A stretch of 64,000 bases of DNA from Candidatus Nanoarchaeia archaeon (GTDB lineage Archaea; Nanoarchaeota; Nanoarchaeia; SCGC-AAA011-G17; JAFCDX01): NCBI GenBank assembly GCA_028717785.1, contig JAQUND010000002.1, positions 96,926-160,925 on the forward strand, read 5' to 3'. The translations under genes and the position numbers were made by a program. Below, piece by piece: positions 60,294 through 64,000 of this stretch. The notes below the pieces were generated by a model. It saw only the letters and a list, made by a program, of their open reading frames with translations. It had not been told where the DNA came from and did no database searches. Positions within the stretch are counted from its first letter, which is position 1; the number at the start of each line of letters is the position of its first letter.

Positions 60294-60565
60294 TTAGTTT
60301 TAAATATTTTAGGATTAGCTATAAAAAGTTTTATTTTTATATCACCTCTTATTAAATCTTCTACTAATGATTTAGCATTAATATTAGTCATCCCTCCGGA
60401 TTGAGTTAGAAAATTTATTATTTCTTTTCCAGGAGCTTTTTTAATTACATTTTTTTCAGCATCCTTAATTTCTAATTCATTATCTTCGGATTTAGTAATA
60501 CTATATGATTCTTTCTTAGATTCATTCAAATATTCAATACTTTCTTTAATTAATTTTGCTCTCAT
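60290..60565 (-). CDS. Small protein with leader-like start (91 aa)
   Basis: It begins RAKLIKESIEYLNESKKESY, with an L-I-K-E-S step but without the F-x-R-G-x-x-P part. The rest is a mixed charged domain (GKEIINFLTQSGGMTNINAK). Its stop overlaps the next gene by 4 bases (ATGA). Unrecognised. Confidence 0.6.
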   Translation of the reverse strand: MRAKLIKESIEYLNESKKESYSITKSEDNELEIKDAEKNVIKKAPGKEIINFLTQSGGMTNINAKSLVEDLIRGDIKIKLFIANPKIFKTK

Positions 60566-60923
60566 GTTGATCTAGTGTCATTTTTATAAATTCGAAAATT
60601 GGAACTATTCCTGGTTCTCCAAATTGTTGAATATTTTCTAAAACTGATAAATCTAAACTATTTTCTAAAACTTTATCTCCAATAGTTATCCATATACCTA
60701 CTGCATCATAAAAATTTGTTTCACCTACTCTATTACGTAAATCATTAAATATTTGTTGAGAAATTTCAGATAATATTTTTTCTTGGCTCTTTTTATCTAT
60801 ATTTTCATCTTTTAAATATTTTCTAAAATTAAAAGAACCCGATATTTTTTGAATATATTCTGTTTTTCCTTTATCTAATTCACCAGCTTTTTCTAAAAGT
60901 GCAATTTGTATTATATCAATCAT
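60546..60923 (-). CDS. Hypothetical helical protein (125 aa)
   Basis: Helical and acidic (SFNFRKYLKDENIDKKSQEK, then FDLSVLENIQQFGEPGIVPI-type end). It does not carry the leader. It overlaps the next gene by 20 bases and precedes the SET-domain gene by 11. Unrecognised. Confidence 0.55.
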   Translation of the reverse strand: MIDIIQIALLEKAGELDKGKTEYIQKISGSFNFRKYLKDENIDKKSQEKILSEISQQIFNDLRNRVGETNFYDAVGIWITIGDKVLENSLDLSVLENIQQFGEPGIVPIFEFIKMTLDQHESKIN

Positions 60924-60934
60924 TACATTAAAAT

Positions 60935-61627
60935 TTATTGTTGCCCCATTCCTTGAAGAGATACTCCATTTACAGCAGGATTATTTTTACTATTTGGTTG
61001 AGAAAAAAGAGTAGCACTATTTTTTTGTTCAATATCTGCTGCACTAGGTTGAACCATACTTTCATTTTCTTGCTTAACTGGAGCTGTATTTTTATTAACA
61101 TCTGGTAATTCAGCCATTGTATTAAAATTAGTTCTTTCTGCCCAATAATCATCCCCATAATTAATTGTAAGTTCTTCCCCTAATTTTACAAACCTGTTTG
61201 TAACAAAATACATTTGTCTATTTTTAGGGTTATAAGCATAATCAACATTAGCATTTTGAGAATGACGATATAAAGAACCATATCCTAAAACAATTCCCCA
61301 TTGATCTTTATTTTTATCTATTTCAAAAATAATATCTTTTATTCTATCTAAAGTTTTAGCAATTTCTCCAGTTAATATAACTGGGCAAACTTCAACAATT
61401 TCACCTTTAGCAAATTGAGTTTTTCCAAAAATAGAATAATCTCCACCAGGTCTTTTAGAAAATTCTACACGTGCTAAATTAAAGGCTTCTTTTCTCTGTT
61501 TAAAAAATCCTCCATAATCTGCCATATGTTTAGGAGTTGATTTTTTATCATCTTCTATATCAAAAGGATTATAAAAATCCTCATTTATAAATTCTTCTAA
61601 AGATGGTATTTTTTCTTGTTTAGACAT
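60935..61627 (-). CDS. SET-domain protein (230 aa)
   Basis: I start it at 61627 (MSKQEKIPSLEEFINEDFYN). The longer frame from 61684 overlaps the upstream gene. The SET landmarks are FGKTQFAKGEIVEVCPVILT, then VLGYGSLYRHSQNANVDYAY (the R-H-S-x-N-A-N step), then VTNRFVKLGEELTINYGDDY then W. Such domains transfer methyl groups from AdoMet to protein lysines. The EEFINE-D start resembles a capsid-targeting leader. The last 45 residues are Gln/Asn-rich and disordered-looking. Confidence 0.8.
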   Translation of the reverse strand: MSKQEKIPSLEEFINEDFYNPFDIEDDKKSTPKHMADYGGFFKQRKEAFNLARVEFSKRPGGDYSIFGKTQFAKGEIVEVCPVILTGEIAKTLDRIKDIIFEIDKNKDQWGIVLGYGSLYRHSQNANVDYAYNPKNRQMYFVTNRFVKLGEELTINYGDDYWAERTNFNTMAELPDVNKNTAPVKQENESMVQPSAADIEQKNSATLFSQPNSKNNPAVNGVSLQGMGQQ

Positions 61628-61628
61628 A

Positions 61629-63053
61629 TTATAAATAATATTTATATTTCTTAAATGAAATAAATGATTCATTTTGAGCTTCATATTTTTGACGAAATTC
61701 TTTTAAAAAAAGAATTAGCAAAGATTTATCGGCTATTGGAGGATTTTGTAAAAGTTTTAATTGTCTATCATATTCTTCAGGATCATCCATTATCTCTCCA
61801 ATAATAAATTTAGAAAAAGATCTTATAGTTTGGAAATCTTTATATTTATTATAGAAATTACTACTAAATACTTCTTTTATACGTTTTTCTCTAGTTTTAA
61901 ATAATGTATCTATATCATTGATAAGATTTTTTGTATATTTGTCAGCTTTAGCATCCCTTTCAATATCAGCTTGAGTCTCTTCACCTTCCTGAATCATATT
62001 TATAATTTTATCAGCAATATCAATATCATCAATTTCAACAGTTTTTATAGGTTTATCAATCCTAAATGAAGTATCTTTTTTATAAAAAAGAGCTGTTATT
62101 GTTTTAGATTTATCATCAATTTCAAAATAAAGATCGTAAAATTCAGGAGGTTTACCTGTTTGAATAGAATAAGCTTCATCTTCATCTAAAATACCTTCAG
62201 GTAATCCATCATCTAAATGTTTTTTTAAAGTATTAAAAGATTCTTTTCTTTCAAATTCTTCTTCTTTCGATTCTTCTTCCGGTTTTTCTTTATCAATTTT
62301 TTCTTCTGATTCTTTTCTTTTCTTTTCTTGATTATATTCTCTTTTTTCTTGATTAAATATATTTGTTCTAGATCTTCTATTAATTTGTCTACGATCTTCT
62401 GCATCTTCTATTTCAACTTCAAGTCGAGAAATAAGAGATTCCATTCCTTTAACATGTTTATTATTAATAATTTGTATTAATTTTTCATATATCTGTTGTT
62501 TAATTGTTGAAATATATTCTTCCCATAAGAATTTTAAATCAGTTTTACCTCTTTCTGATAATTCTACTTTTAAAATATATCCTGGTTCATCTATTCTTTT
62601 ATGGATCCCCGTAGTATAAGCACCGATTAAACTATCAATAGATTGATTTAAATGATTTATTCTATCTGATTGATTTTTTTCAACATCAGCTTTAAATTTT
62701 TTCTGCTGGTTTATTATAGCTTTTTCTTCCATATATTTTCCAGCATTTCTAGCTTTTAATAACTGATTTTGAAGATCATTTCCCTTTCTTTCTATTTCTA
62801 TTATAGATTTTTCTAATTCGCCTTCAAACTTTTTTATGATTTTTTCAGAACGAGATAGAATTTTTTTAGAATATTTAGACATAACATTCTTAGCTTTTCT
62901 ATATCTAATAGCTCTAGAAGGAAAAGAAATCATTCTTTGAAGTGGAGTAGATATTCCTCCATCATTATCTTTATCTTCTAATAAAGGAGTTATTTCATAT
63001 TCTTCAAATATTATTTGATCAAGTTCTTTTTCGATTATATTATTCATTTTCAA
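61629..63053 (-). CDS. Long charged coiled-coil protein (474 aa)
   Basis: A mostly helical protein with a very charged middle (EKKRKESEEKIDKEKPEEES) and a C-terminal domain (PEFYDLYFEIDDKSKTITAL). Residues around 155-205 (ERGKTDLKFLWEEYISTIKQ) align with the next gene's KESTKVDLQTYWSLLSTQII, so the two are paralogs. No leader motif. An internal head protein or scaffold-like role is possible. Confidence 0.6.
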   Translation of the reverse strand: MKMNNIIEKELDQIIFEEYEITPLLEDKDNDGGISTPLQRMISFPSRAIRYRKAKNVMSKYSKKILSRSEKIIKKFEGELEKSIIEIERKGNDLQNQLLKARNAGKYMEEKAIINQQKKFKADVEKNQSDRINHLNQSIDSLIGAYTTGIHKRIDEPGYILKVELSERGKTDLKFLWEEYISTIKQQIYEKLIQIINNKHVKGMESLISRLEVEIEDAEDRRQINRRSRTNIFNQEKREYNQEKKRKESEEKIDKEKPEEESKEEEFERKESFNTLKKHLDDGLPEGILDEDEAYSIQTGKPPEFYDLYFEIDDKSKTITALFYKKDTSFRIDKPIKTVEIDDIDIADKIINMIQEGEETQADIERDAKADKYTKNLINDIDTLFKTREKRIKEVFSSNFYNKYKDFQTIRSFSKFIIGEIMDDPEEYDRQLKLLQNPPIADKSLLILFLKEFRQKYEAQNESFISFKKYKYYL

Positions 63054-63061
63054 TTTTATAT

Positions 63062-63808
63062 TTATTCGGATTTAACTTCTTCACTAGATTTTTCTTCAGT
63101 TGTTGATTTTTCATCAGATGCTTTTATAGCTGTTTTCTTTTCATCTGATTTTTTCTTTAATTCTTCAGTTTTAGAATTTAAATCTTTATTAACAGCTTTA
63201 TTAATTACTTTTGCAGATTTTATTATTGCAGGATCTTTAATAGTATCATTTATTAATTTATCATCCTGCATTGCAATTTTTTGTAAAAGATTCATTATAA
63301 TTTGAGTAGATAATAAACTCCAATAAGTTTGAAGATCTACTTTAGTAGATTCTTTTAATCCTTTTTTCTGTATTGTTGTTTCAATTTTTTTTGTATAATT
63401 ATCTATACCTGTTTGAGCATATTTTTCAATTTGTGCTAATTGTTTTGCTTGAATTTTTTGGATATTTTGTAAATCCCCCTTTAGTGCAGTAACAATATCT
63501 TTAGGTTGTTTTCCTTTACCTAATTCTGCCATTTTTTTGTATACTTGTACTTTTAAATCATATATAGGTTTAAGAAATTTATCAGCAACTTCTTTATTGA
63601 TACTATCCATTAATTTTTTTGCATGACCATTTAATGAATTTCTTAATCTACCTCTTTTAGTAAGTATATTTCCTTTTTTAGTATCAAGAGTATCAGTAGG
63701 ATCTCCTTCTGCTTCATTTAAATTTGTAAAGTTTATTAACCAAGTATTTAAATTTATATTATTGAATTCTAATAATTGATTAAATTGTATAAATTGAGAA
63801 TATTTCAT
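63062..63808 (-). CDS. Charged helical protein, paralog of the product at 61629 (248 aa)
   Basis: I use the start at 63808 (MKYSQFIQFNQLLEFNNINL). The longer frame from 63877 runs into the divergent gene. N-terminal 35 residues form a beta or extended region ending LNEAEGDPTD, then helices (residues 45-190), then a Lys/Ser/Glu-rich acidic-basic tail. The L-N-E-A step fits a prohead-protease-type site. Virion-internal role inferred. Confidence 0.6.
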   Translation of the reverse strand: MKYSQFIQFNQLLEFNNINLNTWLINFTNLNEAEGDPTDTLDTKKGNILTKRGRLRNSLNGHAKKLMDSINKEVADKFLKPIYDLKVQVYKKMAELGKGKQPKDIVTALKGDLQNIQKIQAKQLAQIEKYAQTGIDNYTKKIETTIQKKGLKESTKVDLQTYWSLLSTQIIMNLLQKIAMQDDKLINDTIKDPAIIKSAKVINKAVNKDLNSKTEELKKKSDEKKTAIKASDEKSTTEEKSSEEVKSE

Positions 63809-63854
63809 ATTACTAAACTTTTTTATATATATCTTCTTGAACAAAGAATAGATA

Positions 63855-63863
63855 TATAAAATA
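63855..63863 (+). promoter_or_regulatory. Late-promoter-like box TATAAAATA before the last gene
   Basis: AATAGATATATAAAATAAAAG lies in the divergent gap 63809-63875, 12 bases before the ATG at 63876. It matches the minus-strand copy at 38717 almost base for base, one A longer than TATAAATA. Confidence 0.5.
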
Positions 63864-63875
63864 AAAGAAATCCCC

Positions 63876-64000
63876 ATGGATATAATTTCAGGAATTCAAT
63901 CTCCTTCTTATGGTGAAGAGGGGTTAAAAGACAAAACATTTTGTTCTTTAATGAGGCTTTTAGGTTTCAGAAATCAAATAAGAATAAATCATTGGCAAAC
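63876..64000 (+). CDS. Partial gene at the window end, DUF5856-like N-terminus
   Basis: An open frame without stop begins at 63876 (MDIISGIQSPSYGEEGLKDK, then MRLLGFRNQIRINHWQ) and runs off the window. The R-N-Q-x-x-I-x-H-W-Q pattern recalls small helical phage proteins of the DUF5856 type. It is preceded by a late-type promoter box. Only 41 codons are visible, so the assignment is tentative. Confidence 0.5.
   Translation, partial: MDIISGIQSPSYGEEGLKDKTFCSLMRLLGFRNQIRINHWQ

Noticed and set aside
1..64000. tRNA genes, CRISPR arrays, insertion sequences
   Set aside because: Gaps are too short for tRNAs apart from a few read by eye without cloverleaf features, no spaced direct repeats of CRISPR type were seen, and no transposase was found. 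A tRNA scan was not possible here.

Overview
The window is a gene-dense, very AT-rich piece of a large contractile-tailed (T4-like, myovirus) phage genome. Almost every base is coding, genes abut or overlap by 1-4 bases (ATGA, TAATG), and starts are preceded by A-rich DNA rather than a strong Shine-Dalgarno. The host is probably a Bacteroidota bacterium: two intergenic TATATTTG boxes match the Bacteroidota TAnnTTTG promoter element, and there are small proteins of types typical of that phylum (the HTH protein at 13521 and the DUF4494-like protein at 42878). No tRNA, rRNA, CRISPR array or insertion sequence was seen.

Layout. (1) 1-802, plus strand: two unknown small genes, host-type promoters and two tandem terminators. 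(2) 966-15207, plus: a late-looking block with an unknown beta-repeat protein, a possible neck protein, two GIY-YIG homing endonucleases, a run of small leader-tagged proteins, a MoxR AAA+ ATPase with a metallopeptidase/VWA partner, an HTH protein, a C39-like protease and a GNAT acetyltransferase. (3) 15305-23767, plus: baseplate genes (gp25-like, gp6/J-like, a 1226-residue tail protein), interrupted by one minus-strand GIY-YIG gene. (4) 23772-38706, minus: tail and baseplate hub genes (LysM/gp53-like, hub, gp5/gpV spike, several very large virion proteins) with more tagged genes between them. (5) 38788-56771, minus: accessory and nucleotide metabolism (ParB-like, two deoxyribosyltransferase-like proteins, asparagine synthase, Nudix, a divergent thymidylate synthase, a DNA methylase, HicB-like, MazG-like, a P-loop kinase fused to a uracil-DNA-glycosylase-like domain, GDP-fucose synthesis, an HNH homing endonuclease) and many unknown small genes. 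(6) 56828-57414, plus: a tagged LRR-like protein and a 20-residue repeat peptide. (7) 57445-63808, minus: tagged multi-module proteins, a SET-domain protein and two helical paralogs. (8) 63876-end, plus: the start of a gene running off the window.

The most striking feature is a recurring peptide with consensus [IVL]-[KR]-E-[SN]-[LI]-x-F-x-R-G-x-x-P-x-x-x-[LM]-x-I-G. I count 29 good copies in 19 genes, normally at the N-terminus, joined to unrelated downstream domains (LRR-like, ankyrin, a 'YKGFPIL' domain and others). Several genes carry two to four copies in tandem, as polyproteins would. The first residues resemble the [LI]-x-E/[AGS] cleavage site of T4-type prohead proteases and the capsid-targeting leader of T4 internal proteins. 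My working model, which is inference, is that the phage packages a large set of tagged proteins in its capsid, trims and separates them with its prohead protease, and injects them into the host. Enzymes with leader-like N-termini (C39-like protease, MoxR ATPase, SET protein) may belong to the same cargo.

A second theme is transcription. A motif around GATATATAAATAAA, like the T4 late promoter TATAAATA, stands before several genes on both strands, usually next to a terminator or at a divergent junction. The two Bacteroidota-type promoters sit only in the first 830 bases. A third theme is possible DNA or nucleotide modification: the thymidylate-synthase-like protein, the kinase-UDG fusion, the MazG-like protein, the Nudix hydrolase, two deoxyribosyltransferase-like proteins, asparagine synthase and GDP-fucose enzymes lie within 16 kb.
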